This document shows positions 44,543 to 52,184 of a stretch of DNA of 64,000 nucleotides, piece by piece. The number at the start of each line of letters is the position of its first letter. Within the stretch, counting starts at the first letter, position 1. Both the position numbers and the translations under genes were made by a program. Origin of the DNA: CALWZE01 sp036644375 (GTDB lineage: Bacteria > Bacillota > Clostridia > Oscillospirales > Ruminococcaceae); NCBI GenBank assembly GCA_036644375.1, contig JAVXQD010000002.1, positions 58,133 through 122,132 of the forward strand. Reading direction: 5' to 3'. The notes below the pieces were generated by a model. That model saw only the letters and a program-made list of their open reading frames with translations. It was not told where the DNA came from and did no database searches.

Positions 44543-44740
44543 AAATGCCCCGCCCTGCCGTCTGCATCCGGTTCAGAACCCGTCACGAAAGACGGCGGGT
44601 CAATGCCGCTCTGCTGCTGCACGCTCCTTTAAGCGCCATAAGGCGGGAAAGTATGCACTTCACAGCCGAAGTCGGCATCCCTATTCTAATGCTTGTAGGA
44701 TTAAAAATGGATACAACAAATCGCACAAGGCAGGGCATTT
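44543..44740 (-). ncRNA. ssrS: Structured RNA, probably 6S RNA
   Basis: A ~198-base non-coding segment on the minus strand is closed by complementary ends (44729-44740 with 44543-44559, containing AAATGCC and CTGCC) and has internal hairpins such as GCCGACTTCGGC. It is followed by a rho-independent terminator. Length, one long closing stem, an unpaired-looking middle and location fit 6S RNA, which sequesters sigma-A RNA polymerase. I could not see signatures of SRP RNA, RNase P or tmRNA. No strong promoter precedes it, so it may be processed from the DUF1292 transcript. Presence of a structured RNA is more certain than its name. Confidence 0.55.
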
Positions 44741-44766
44741 ATCAAGAGGACAGCGACTGAATGAAA

Positions 44767-45111
44767 TCAGTCCTCATCGTCCTCGTCAAACTCATACAAA
44801 TCGGAAAGACGATCCATGAAAATATCGCTGACCTTTTCAAATTCGTCGTCATCCTCGATTATCTCAAGAATCTCCTCGCCGTTTTCCTCGGAGACAATCT
44901 TCATGATAACCAAATTGCCGTCGTCCTCAAGAATATCGTTTGTGTCGTCAAGCGTTGTGACAAGTGCGACATATTCGCTGCCGTCAAGCTCAAGTGTATC
45001 CACAAGCTCGAACGAATGCTCCACTCCCTCTTCATCGGTAAGGACGATGATGTCGGCAAGGCTGTCTGTCTCTTCTTCCTCTTCGGGGAGGTTCACTTTA
45101 TTCTCATCCAT
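44767..45111 (-). CDS. DUF1292 acidic protein
   Basis: This 114-residue protein is very rich in Glu/Asp, with a central beta-rich stretch (DIIVLTDEEGVEHSFELVDTLELDGSEYVALV) matching DUF1292, a small family of Firmicutes found near ruvX and related genes. The function is unknown. The ATG has a TAAGGAG ribosome site. The probable 6S RNA lies 26 bases downstream. Confidence 0.85.
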   Translation of the reverse strand: MDENKVNLPEEEEETDSLADIIVLTDEEGVEHSFELVDTLELDGSEYVALVTTLDDTNDILEDDGNLVIMKIVSEENGEEILEIIEDDDEFEKVSDIFMDRLSDLYEFDEDDED

Positions 45112-45259
45112 TATTTTTCTCCTTATATTGGCTGGTTGCCTTAGTGTAATTTTACATCCTTTCGCATATATAAGTCAAACAATATGTTGCCTTATTTTTT
45201 ATTTTACATTAATATAATATGCAGCACATTAAAAAATAATCATTTAAGAGGTCTGAGCA

Positions 45260-46018
45260 ATGAAAAAAATTATAACTGCTCTTGTTTCGATAGTTCTTGC
45301 ACTGTCACTATTCAGCGGCTGTACAAAAAAAGATGCCGCGTCCACTCCCGACACAGGCGGCGACAAGCCCGCGGTCGAGCCGCAGCCCGAGATTCCTCAG
45401 GCCTCCGAATTTCCGCAGCTGAGCGAGCCGAAGGACGGCGACCAAATTGCTGTTTTCGAGACAAGCGAGGGAACCTTCAGCGCCGTGCTGTATCCGCAGT
45501 ATGCCCCGCTTGCAGTCGAGAACTTTGTGCAGCTCGCAAGCAAGGAATACTATAAGGACATGCTGTTTCATCGCGTGGTTGAGGGATTTGTCATACAGAC
45601 AGGAGACCCAACCGGCACGGGCACCGGAGGAAAAAGCGCGAGCGGAGCACCGTTTGTAAATGAGCACACCCGTGAGCTTCACCATTTTTACGGCGCGCTC
45701 GGCATGGCAAATGCAGGCACAGACACAAACGAAAGTCAGTTTTACGTCGTGTGCGGAGCTCCCGTTTCAAAGGAATATATCACACAGATGGAGGGCATCA
45801 CCGACGGAAGCTTTCCGACCGAGGTTATCGAGGGCTATAAAAAGCTCGGCGGCCAGCCTCCTCTTGACTATAACTATACGGTGTTCGGGCAGGTGTACGA
45901 GGGAATGAAGGTCGTTGAAAAAATTGCCAAAGCCAAGGTCGACTCCGACAGCCGCCCCACAAACGACATCAAGCTTATCAGTGTTAAAATCGACACCTTT
46001 AAAGCTCCAAAGAAGTGA
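45260..46018 (+). CDS. Cyclophilin-type peptidyl-prolyl isomerase lipoprotein
   Basis: The 252-residue protein begins with a lipoprotein signal (lipobox LFSGC, Cys at about residue 21) and a Pro/Glu-rich linker, then a cyclophilin domain (about 65-250) with FHRVVEGFVIQTGDP and SQFYVVCG. It probably sits on the outer face of the membrane and helps fold exported proteins. It is a lone gene with its own terminator. Confidence 0.92.
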   Translation: MKKIITALVSIVLALSLFSGCTKKDAASTPDTGGDKPAVEPQPEIPQASEFPQLSEPKDGDQIAVFETSEGTFSAVLYPQYAPLAVENFVQLASKEYYKDMLFHRVVEGFVIQTGDPTGTGTGGKSASGAPFVNEHTRELHHFYGALGMANAGTDTNESQFYVVCGAPVSKEYITQMEGITDGSFPTEVIEGYKKLGGQPPLDYNYTVFGQVYEGMKVVEKIAKAKVDSDSRPTNDIKLISVKIDTFKAPKK

Positions 46019-46062
46019 TTTTACATCTTAGCTTTGCCGCCAACAGAAAAAATCCGCAGTAA

Positions 46063-46105
46063 AAGGGCGTGTTGCAAAACTTTCATTTTGCAACACGCCC
46101 TTGTT
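46063..46105. terminator. Terminator after the cyclophilin gene
   Basis: A perfect 17-bp stem (46063-46079 with 46086-46102) encloses a 6-base loop. T's follow on the plus strand and on the minus strand a TTTTACTG stretch follows, so it can serve both flanking genes. Confidence 0.9.
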
Positions 46106-46127
46106 TAGCATTCAATTAAGTAGCAGA

Positions 46128-46406
46128 TTATTGCTCTTCTTTCATTTTGGCAAAGCAGTCGCTGCAATAAACAGGACGGTCTTCGCGGGGTTTGAAAGGA
46201 ACCTTTGCTTCGCATCCGCATGAAGCACATGTAGCTGTGAACATCTCGCGCTGCGAACGTCCTGCGTTCTTGCGGGCATCACGGCAGTTCTTGCATCTCT
46301 GGGGCTCATTTTCAAATCCGCGTGTAGCATAAAATTCCTGCTCGCCCGCTGTGAAAATAAACTCGCTACCACATTCTTTGCATATCAGGGTCTTGTCTTC
46401 GTACAT
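46128..46406 (-). CDS. Zinc-ribbon protein with two CxxC pairs per half
   Basis: This 92-residue cytoplasmic protein has four CxxC pairs: CKEC, CKNC, CASC and CSDC. The first two frame one ribbon, the last two the other, as in the small zinc-ribbon family often called CxxC-x17-CxxC proteins. Its role is unknown; nucleic-acid binding is possible. The ATG at 46406 follows AGAGGAG. An upstream in-frame extension runs into tRNA-like sequence and is not coding. Confidence 0.82.
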   Translation of the reverse strand: MYEDKTLICKECGSEFIFTAGEQEFYATRGFENEPQRCKNCRDARKNAGRSQREMFTATCASCGCEAKVPFKPREDRPVYCSDCFAKMKEEQ

Positions 46407-46445
46407 TCTTGTTCTCCTCTTGTTTGGGTGAAAAAATTGTGTGTT

Positions 46446-46512
46446 TGCCCTTGGACGGAACCGAACCATCATCTTGGAAATCCAACGCTCTGCCAAATTG
46501 AGCTACAAAGGC
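46446..46512 (-). pseudogene. Decayed tRNA gene (Gly-TCC- or Trp-CCA-like)
   Basis: On the minus strand a 7-bp acceptor stem (GCCTTTG with CAAGGGC), a normal D-arm (GCTC...GAGC) and a T-arm (GATGG-TTCGGTT-CCGTC) can be drawn, but only 67 bases are present. The anticodon arm and variable region are about seven bases too short. The anticodon loop TTTCCAA reads TCC, or CCA if shifted. The T-loop has GG instead of GA and no CCA is encoded. It lies between the SigH-like gene and the zinc-ribbon gene. Confidence 0.5.
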
Positions 46513-46541
46513 ATATTGCAAAAAGGCTTTGTAAAAAAGTC

Positions 46542-47093
46542 CTACTGCTTCGATTTAAGCTTTTTACGTGCTCTCTGCAATGCGTTGTCCACTGATTTCG
46601 GCGTGGTATCCAACTTTTTTGCCACCGCAAGATAATCATATCCTTTAAGATATAACCCGAGAACATCTCTTTCCAGATTGGAAAGCTCGCTGTTGATTTT
46701 ATTAATTACTGCATCGTATTCCTCTGAGGCAATCGCTCTATCCTCAGGGGAACAGAGATTTGCAAAAGCACCGCCGCATTCGTCCCCGCTCAGTGAAAGA
46801 TAGCCTCTGAGCGGCAGATGCTTTTTGCGGTTTGCTTGTTTTATAGCGGTTTTGATATTGTTGTCAATACAGGTAATAGCATAGGTTGAAAACTGTGTAC
46901 CCTTTGAATCATCATAGGTTTCAAACGCCTTGAACAGCCCGACAAGTCCCTCTTGGACAAGGTCGTCCTGCTCAAGCCCGGAAACTGTAATGCGCGAAAT
47001 AGTTTTTTGAATATACGGCATATACGCCGTCATTAAGCAATCCGGAGCTTTTTCGGGCGATTTGCTGTCGTTTTCGCTCGGTGTATGTGACAC
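46542..47093 (-). CDS. Sigma-70 family factor, SigH-like
   Basis: This 183-residue sigma factor has region 2 (DDLVQEGLVGLFKAFETYD, then FSTYAITCIDNNIKTAIKQANRKKH) and region 4.2 (GYDYLAVAKKLDTTPKSVDNALQRARKKL). The KSVDNALQRxRxKL ending is characteristic of SigH, the transition-state and early sporulation sigma factor. It is somewhat shorter than Bacillus SigH (about 218). The start is GTG after AGGGTG. It may be a SigH paralogue rather than SigH itself; the usual neighbours (rpmG, secE, nusG) are absent. Confidence 0.85.
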   Translation of the reverse strand: MSHTPSENDSKSPEKAPDCLMTAYMPYIQKTISRITVSGLEQDDLVQEGLVGLFKAFETYDDSKGTQFSTYAITCIDNNIKTAIKQANRKKHLPLRGYLSLSGDECGGAFANLCSPEDRAIASEEYDAVINKINSELSNLERDVLGLYLKGYDYLAVAKKLDTTPKSVDNALQRARKKLKSKQ

Positions 47094-47176
47094 TTAATCG
47101 CACCCTGTTTCTGAATCACTAAATGTATACTACTACAGTATAGACCTACTGATTCCCAATGTCAACTGTTACTATT

Positions 47177-48535
47177 TTACAAATCTCTTGTTACATTTTT
47201 TATATACTTTTCACCAAAAATTCTGGTAAGGCAGAGTAAAACTCGAACCGGTATATCGCTTCGCAGGCATACGTAAACCCAAATAACCGGCAGCTTCCAG
47301 ACAAACCCCGCAAGGAGTCCCATCGGCACCCCTATCAGCCATGTGCAGCACGCGTCAACCGCAAATGCGAATTTGGTATCTCCGCCGCCCCGCAAAACCC
47401 CCGAAATGCACACGATTTCCAGCGAAGTCAATGCAAGGAGAAATGCCATGACGCCCATAATTTCAACTGCGAGAGCCTTTACCTCGGGTGTGACATTATA
47501 TAGCATAACGGCGTAATTGCGAATGACAAATATCACCCCGCATGCCGCCACTCCGACCGCCATTGCCATGAACACGATTGTCTTGCCCTGCTTTTTGGCG
47601 TCACCTATCCGCCCTTCGCCCACTGTCTTTCCCATGGTAACAGCCGCCGCATTGCCAAGCCCGAACATAAACACCATCGCAAGCTGCTGCATTACGCTTG
47701 CAATGCTGTTGGCGGCGACGAAGGTCGAGCCTATACGCCCGATTATGGCTGCCTGCGTAACTGCGCCGAGACTCCATATAAGCTCACTTCCGACAACGGG
47801 GATGCTGTGCCGAAAATAGTCGGGTATCAGCTCTTTTTCTTTTCTGAACAGATAGCGCAGCTTAAAGAGTATTTTTTTCTCGATAAAGCTCGAATATATC
47901 AATACTATTACAAATTCCGAAAAACGCGCGATAACGGTGCCGTAAGCTGCTCCGACCACTCCAAGCTCCGGCATTCCGAATTTGCCGAAAATAAATGCAT
48001 AGTTGAAAAATACATTGACAAAGAACGAAACCGAGTAGACAATTGTCGGCAGATTGACATTTTCCACCGCGCGAAGCGACATCATATAGCAACCGGCTAT
48101 TCCATTGAATATGAATGAAAACGCAAAAACCCTCAAATAGCCTGCGCCGAGACGGATAACCTCCGGCTCGTGCGAAAAAAGGGTCATTATCTGAGTCGGA
48201 AAGAAATAGCAAACACCCGAAAACAGCACAGCCGTTATTGCGATGTATCTGATTGAGATACCCATAACCCTGCGCACAACGTCGACATTTCCCTTGCCCC
48301 AATACTGTGCAATCAGCACGGAGCCGCCCGAGGCGAGCCCGAAATTGAATACCATAAATATGAAGTACGGCTGCCCTGCAAGGTTGGCGGCCGAAAGCGC
48401 CGTGTCGCCGAGCGAGCCGACCATAATTGTATCCATCATTTGCACACCGAATCCGATTGCGTTTTGCAATGCTATCGGAAGTGCTATCGCCGCCAGATTT
48501 TTATAGAAATTCCTGTCTTTCACCAACAAACTCAT
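47177..48535 (-). CDS. MATE family efflux transporter
   Basis: This 452-residue membrane protein has about twelve helices in two related halves, each opening with the family pattern (ALPIALQNAIGFGVQMMDTIMVGSLG; then SIPVVGSELIWSLGAVTQAAIIGRIG). MATE proteins expel cationic drugs or toxins using Na+ or H+ gradients. The substrate is unknown. It is alone, 83 bases ahead of the SigH-like gene on the same strand. Confidence 0.92.
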   Translation of the reverse strand: MSLLVKDRNFYKNLAAIALPIALQNAIGFGVQMMDTIMVGSLGDTALSAANLAGQPYFIFMVFNFGLASGGSVLIAQYWGKGNVDVVRRVMGISIRYIAITAVLFSGVCYFFPTQIMTLFSHEPEVIRLGAGYLRVFAFSFIFNGIAGCYMMSLRAVENVNLPTIVYSVSFFVNVFFNYAFIFGKFGMPELGVVGAAYGTVIARFSEFVIVLIYSSFIEKKILFKLRYLFRKEKELIPDYFRHSIPVVGSELIWSLGAVTQAAIIGRIGSTFVAANSIASVMQQLAMVFMFGLGNAAAVTMGKTVGEGRIGDAKKQGKTIVFMAMAVGVAACGVIFVIRNYAVMLYNVTPEVKALAVEIMGVMAFLLALTSLEIVCISGVLRGGGDTKFAFAVDACCTWLIGVPMGLLAGFVWKLPVIWVYVCLRSDIPVRVLLCLTRIFGEKYIKNVTRDL

Positions 48536-48635
48536 TAACCGTTATTATCTCCATATTCATAATTCAATTTTTGTGTATTGTTAATAATAACAGTAATATT
48601 ATTCTAAGTCAAATTACAGTATTGTAATTTTAGTA

Positions 48636-48664
48636 TTGCATAAATAAATTATATTTAGTATAAT
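48636..48664 (+). promoter_or_regulatory. Promoter of tRNA-Leu
   Basis: TTGCAT (48636-48641) and TATAAT (48659-48664) are spaced by 17 bases, 17 bases ahead of the tRNA 5' end. Confidence 0.8.
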
Positions 48665-48681
48665 ATGTAAGCGTTAAATGT

Positions 48682-48768
48682 GCCGGTGTGATGGAATTGG
48701 CAGACGTGCGGGACTCAAAATCCCGTGGTAGCGATACCGTATCGGTTCGACCCCGATCACCGGCACCA
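48682..48768 (+). tRNA. tRNA-Leu (anticodon CAA)
   Basis: The 87-base class II tRNA has a perfect acceptor stem (GCCGGTG with CACCGGC), an anticodon arm CGGGA-CTCAAAA-TCCCG giving CAA (reads UUG), a long variable arm, a T-arm with GGTTCGACC, and an encoded CCA end. It has its own promoter and terminator and borders the AT-rich accessory region. Confidence 0.95.
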
Positions 48769-48778
48769 AACTTTGGAA

Positions 48779-48820
48779 AGCTCGCAAGCCCTTGTAATAG
48801 AGGCGTTTGCGGGCTTTTCT
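48779..48820 (+). terminator. Terminator of tRNA-Leu
   Basis: AGCTCGCAA (48779-48787) pairs with TTGCGGGCT (48807-48815), with TTTTCTGTTTT following. Confidence 0.75.
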
Positions 48821-48892
48821 GTTTTCTCGTGGGATGTTCCGAAAATTGGAGGTCCATGCTGAAATTGAGGCATGGCCTCCTGATTTCTTGCT

Positions 48893-49020
48893 GTTTTGTA
48901 GAGCCTTTTGGATATTGGCATGGCGATGAATAACAGTGTTCGCCGAAACCCCGTTCGCTTTCATTTCATAAGTGTAGTAATCCTGAATGTCCTTTGGCGT
49001 CACCTTACAAAGCCGCAATC
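48893..49020 (-). pseudogene. Fragment of a tyrosine-type phage/ICE integrase
   Basis: On the minus strand the reading frame at about 49024-48899 gives a segment PGLRLCKVTPKDIQDYYTYE followed by GVSANTVIHRHANIQKAL. This is the SAM-like core-binding domain typical of Tn916/ICE-type integrases. The catalytic domain (R...HxxR...Y) is absent, so only about 45 codons remain. It lies about 130 bases downstream of tRNA-Leu, a usual integration target. The rest of the 48769-49049 gap holds a GGAGG(T)CCATGC inverted repeat (48848-48880). Confidence 0.6.
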
Positions 49021-49049
49021 CCGGACGATGAAAAGCAAGAAAAAAGAGC

Positions 49050-51452
49050 TTATGACCCATATGTGTCGCGTATGTAATACAGCGATAAAGCGCCCCAAAT
49101 TCCGAATAAAACAAATGCCAGCCATACCGACGCCTGCAGCACTCCGGTTCCGAACAGCAATGGTATTGCGTGAAACAGAGTAAAAATGCTGAGATACCTC
49201 AGATCGGGAAACAGCGTTACCGACAAAATCGGGAGCACGCAAAACACCATTGTGGATACCGAAATGGATGCGATTATTTTCCCCGTAAAAGACGATAGAG
49301 CGGTTATACACATCGCCGTGCACACGCAGACAAACACCCTTAGCAATAAAGATAGGAGTGCAAAAAACGCTATGCTGAAAATTCTTGGAGCGCCGCTGAA
49401 AAAAAACAGACTGTTCGCTTGAAAAAAGAATCCCGGTAAACCGAATTCACGTATTACATACGCCCATCTCGGAGCAAGCGACACAACTGCAACAAATGCG
49501 CCAATCCCTATACTTAAACCGATTTTACATCTTGCTGTATAGCCTCTTCCGAGACGAGTGCTCTTTATGAGCCGGAGCATCCCCGTTGCTTTTTCCTTTG
49601 CGATGATGTCCGCACAGCACAGAACCAACACAATCGCAGCGGCAATTGTCTCTGTGCTGTCGTATTGAAGCTCCATATCGAAAAAATCGACATACCCTGT
49701 ATCATACAGCAGCTTGCTTCCGGGGGTTGAGAGTGTGTGACGGATATTCCGTGTGATTATCCTGTCAATTATCTCTTTTTCAAATTCCAATTTCCCATAG
49801 GCCGAACGCTGAAAAATCAGGTCATCCAGAGTAATCAGCCCGCTATTATACGCTTGCGACAGCTCTATTATGGGAATAAACTCCTCATATTTATTCTGTA
49901 GCCATTCATATTTCTCCATGGTATAGGTTCCTTCGAGCTGTTCCATATATGTTCTGTAGCTTGTTTCATGCGGTGTTTCATAGAATGAATAACCGGAAAA
50001 CATAAATACCTGAAAGCAGACATACAACAACAAAACAATCGCTGTACCACCTGACAAAAGCGTTTTGCGAATTTCAAACGCCAAAACTTTTTTGTGCTTT
50101 TTTTCGTTTTGCTTCTTATTTTGGATGCCGAGTTTTATTTTTAATTCTTTTCTGTTCCGTATTGCCTTTGTCTTAGAAAAGAAAATGATAAAAGCAATTG
50201 AAAGCAAAACAACGAAAATACAAATTGAATAAAACTCAAAACTTGTTCGGGAAACAGGCTGTCCGTTTATGTTGATATTGAAATAAGTGCCCATCAGCTC
50301 GTGGGTATTCAAAAGACTGATGCAATTAAAATACTTGATAGCCGCAAGTGTGCTTGTTGCGGGAATTGCTGTGCGAACGATAAGATTTACGCCGAGTACG
50401 GCAACAGCAGCAAGGTACCCCACCCAGTTTGTCTTGAAAAGCATGGAAACGAGTAAAACGATGATAGAAATCACAAGAATCGCAACCCATTTAGCTGCCA
50501 AAAACAGCAGCACATATTGCAGCACATTCAGTTGCAGGGTGCTGTGCATTAAAAGCGGCAGCGACTGAATACTTCTGCTTAAATCGCCAAAGCCGAAAGC
50601 AAAATAGCTGATTAGCAAATTGCTTCCGTATAAAAGCAAGACCGAAAGCAAGGTGCTGAAATACAGTGACGAAAGCTTTGCCGCCGCCGTCGGAAATCTG
50701 CCGTTTCTTGTTGTTGCGATTAAAGCTAACAGACCGTTTTCCTTTTCCTCCTGAATCGTTGCAGAGGATAAAAAGAATACCAATACGATAAGAAGAATAT
50801 CCGTGATGCGATAATCAATTGCTTTTTCGATTCCGCCTGAAGGATAAAAGTTGATTTCCACGCCTTCAAGCTGCTTAAAATCGTTTACAGCCTTTGCTAT
50901 GTTCAATTGGTCGAATCCCTGTACAGAGCTGCTGTAAAGCGAAATTCCCGAAAGATGGTCGGCCTTTATCTGGGTATCTGCGATAAATTTTCGATAATTT
51001 AAAACTTCATCAAGCTCACTCTTCAGACCTGTCCAAAAAGCAAATTCCTTGGCGGTGGTTTTACAAAGCACTGTTTCTTTCCAATCGCCGGCAATATATA
51101 AATCATAATAATCCCGGAACACATCGGCGTATTTTTCTCTTTGTGATATGTTTTTATAGCCCTGCATGTATTCTTGCCTTAAGATGCTTTCTATTCTTTG
51201 AAATGCCGCAAACATATCATACTGTTCATACACCCAATCGGATTTTTCCGCCATCGACATATTATTAAAAGCAGCTTCGACTTTTTTATATGCTCCGGCA
51301 TTTTCGAATTTACCATTCAACCCATTAAAAAGGAAAAAGAGCAGGACGTTGAGAATCAAAACCGTCACAACGCCCAACTTGAATTTAGAAGATTGCCTAA
51401 CCTTTTTCAGCTCGGCAAGAACCAGTTTTTTAAAGCTTCTCTTCCTCTTCAT
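49050..51452 (-). CDS. ABC-2-type permease with two tandem permease units
   Basis: This 800-residue membrane protein looks like two ABC-2 permeases in one chain. Each half starts with a basic stretch and a helix (KLVLAELKKVRQ... near 10; KKVLAFEIRKTLLSGG near 425). Each then has a long extracellular domain with YEQY/NKYEEF-type helices, and five or so C-terminal helices opening with an Ile/Leu-rich segment and a KENGLL or KATGMLRL loop. Start 51452 overlaps the ATPase gene by 23 bases; the ribosome site is weak. The partner ATPase and a lipoprotein precede it. Export or self-protection against an antimicrobial peptide is plausible but inferred. Confidence 0.8.
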   Translation of the reverse strand: MKRKRSFKKLVLAELKKVRQSSKFKLGVVTVLILNVLLFFLFNGLNGKFENAGAYKKVEAAFNNMSMAEKSDWVYEQYDMFAAFQRIESILRQEYMQGYKNISQREKYADVFRDYYDLYIAGDWKETVLCKTTAKEFAFWTGLKSELDEVLNYRKFIADTQIKADHLSGISLYSSSVQGFDQLNIAKAVNDFKQLEGVEINFYPSGGIEKAIDYRITDILLIVLVFFLSSATIQEEKENGLLALIATTRNGRFPTAAAKLSSLYFSTLLSVLLLYGSNLLISYFAFGFGDLSRSIQSLPLLMHSTLQLNVLQYVLLFLAAKWVAILVISIIVLLVSMLFKTNWVGYLAAVAVLGVNLIVRTAIPATSTLAAIKYFNCISLLNTHELMGTYFNININGQPVSRTSFEFYSICIFVVLLSIAFIIFFSKTKAIRNRKELKIKLGIQNKKQNEKKHKKVLAFEIRKTLLSGGTAIVLLLYVCFQVFMFSGYSFYETPHETSYRTYMEQLEGTYTMEKYEWLQNKYEEFIPIIELSQAYNSGLITLDDLIFQRSAYGKLEFEKEIIDRIITRNIRHTLSTPGSKLLYDTGYVDFFDMELQYDSTETIAAAIVLVLCCADIIAKEKATGMLRLIKSTRLGRGYTARCKIGLSIGIGAFVAVVSLAPRWAYVIREFGLPGFFFQANSLFFFSGAPRIFSIAFFALLSLLLRVFVCVCTAMCITALSSFTGKIIASISVSTMVFCVLPILSVTLFPDLRYLSIFTLFHAIPLLFGTGVLQASVWLAFVLFGIWGALSLYYIRDTYGS

Positions 51453-52167
51453 AGAGCTGCATGTACACCTCCTCCAAGCCGTTGCAATGTTTATATCGAG
51501 AAAGAAGCTCTTGCGGTGAACCGCTGTCCACAACATTTCCTCGCCGCAGAAAAATAATATTATCGGCAACCGTTTCGACGTCAGAAACAACATGGGTTGC
51601 AATTATAACAATTTTATTCTCTTTTGCCGTGGCAGCGAGCGCTTCTCTGAGCCGCACACGTTCCTTAGGATCCAGCCCTGCGGTCGGCTCGTCGAAAATA
51701 AGCAATTTGGGGTCGCCGAGCAGCGCTTGAGCAGCCAGCAGTCGCTGCTTCATTCCTCCGGAATAAGCAGCGATTTTTTTATTTAATTCGTCCGATAGAT
51801 TTACAAGATCTGCAGTTCGTTCGATTTCCGAATTGATTCTGTTATCGGGCACCGATTTTAAGGCGCAGAAATACTCCAAAAGCTCTCTTCCCGTAAAGCC
51901 GTCGTACATTCCCTGCTGCTGCGGCATATAACCCAAAATGTCAAAAAATGAGTTTCCCATTTTTTCAATAAGCTTATTGTCCCACAGCACAACCCCGGAA
52001 GTCGGTTCAAGACCCTGTGTGACTATTTTCATAAGGGTTGATTTGCCCGACCCGTTTGGGCCGAGCAGCGCATGAAGTCCATTCCCCAGTTCGAGAGAAA
52101 CCCCATTCAACGCATACACATCTTCCTTAGCGGCATATCGTTTTGTCAGATTTTTTATGCGAAGCAC
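51430..52167 (-). CDS. ABC transporter ATP-binding protein
   Basis: This 245-residue ABC ATPase has Walker A GPNGSGKST, the Q-loop MPQQQGMYDGFTG, the signature AYSGGMKQRLLAAQAL and Walker B LLIFDEPTAGLD. The GMKQR-type signature is usual in the drug/antimicrobial-peptide exporter group (CcmA-like). It works with the double permease whose start lies inside its last codons. It is preceded by a lipoprotein gene with a 17-base gap. Confidence 0.93.
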   Translation of the reverse strand: MLRIKNLTKRYAAKEDVYALNGVSLELGNGLHALLGPNGSGKSTLMKIVTQGLEPTSGVVLWDNKLIEKMGNSFFDILGYMPQQQGMYDGFTGRELLEYFCALKSVPDNRINSEIERTADLVNLSDELNKKIAAYSGGMKQRLLAAQALLGDPKLLIFDEPTAGLDPKERVRLREALAATAKENKIVIIATHVVSDVETVADNIIFLRRGNVVDSGSPQELLSRYKHCNGLEEVYMQLYEEEEKL

Positions 52168-52184
52168 TTTTTCACCCCTTATCT

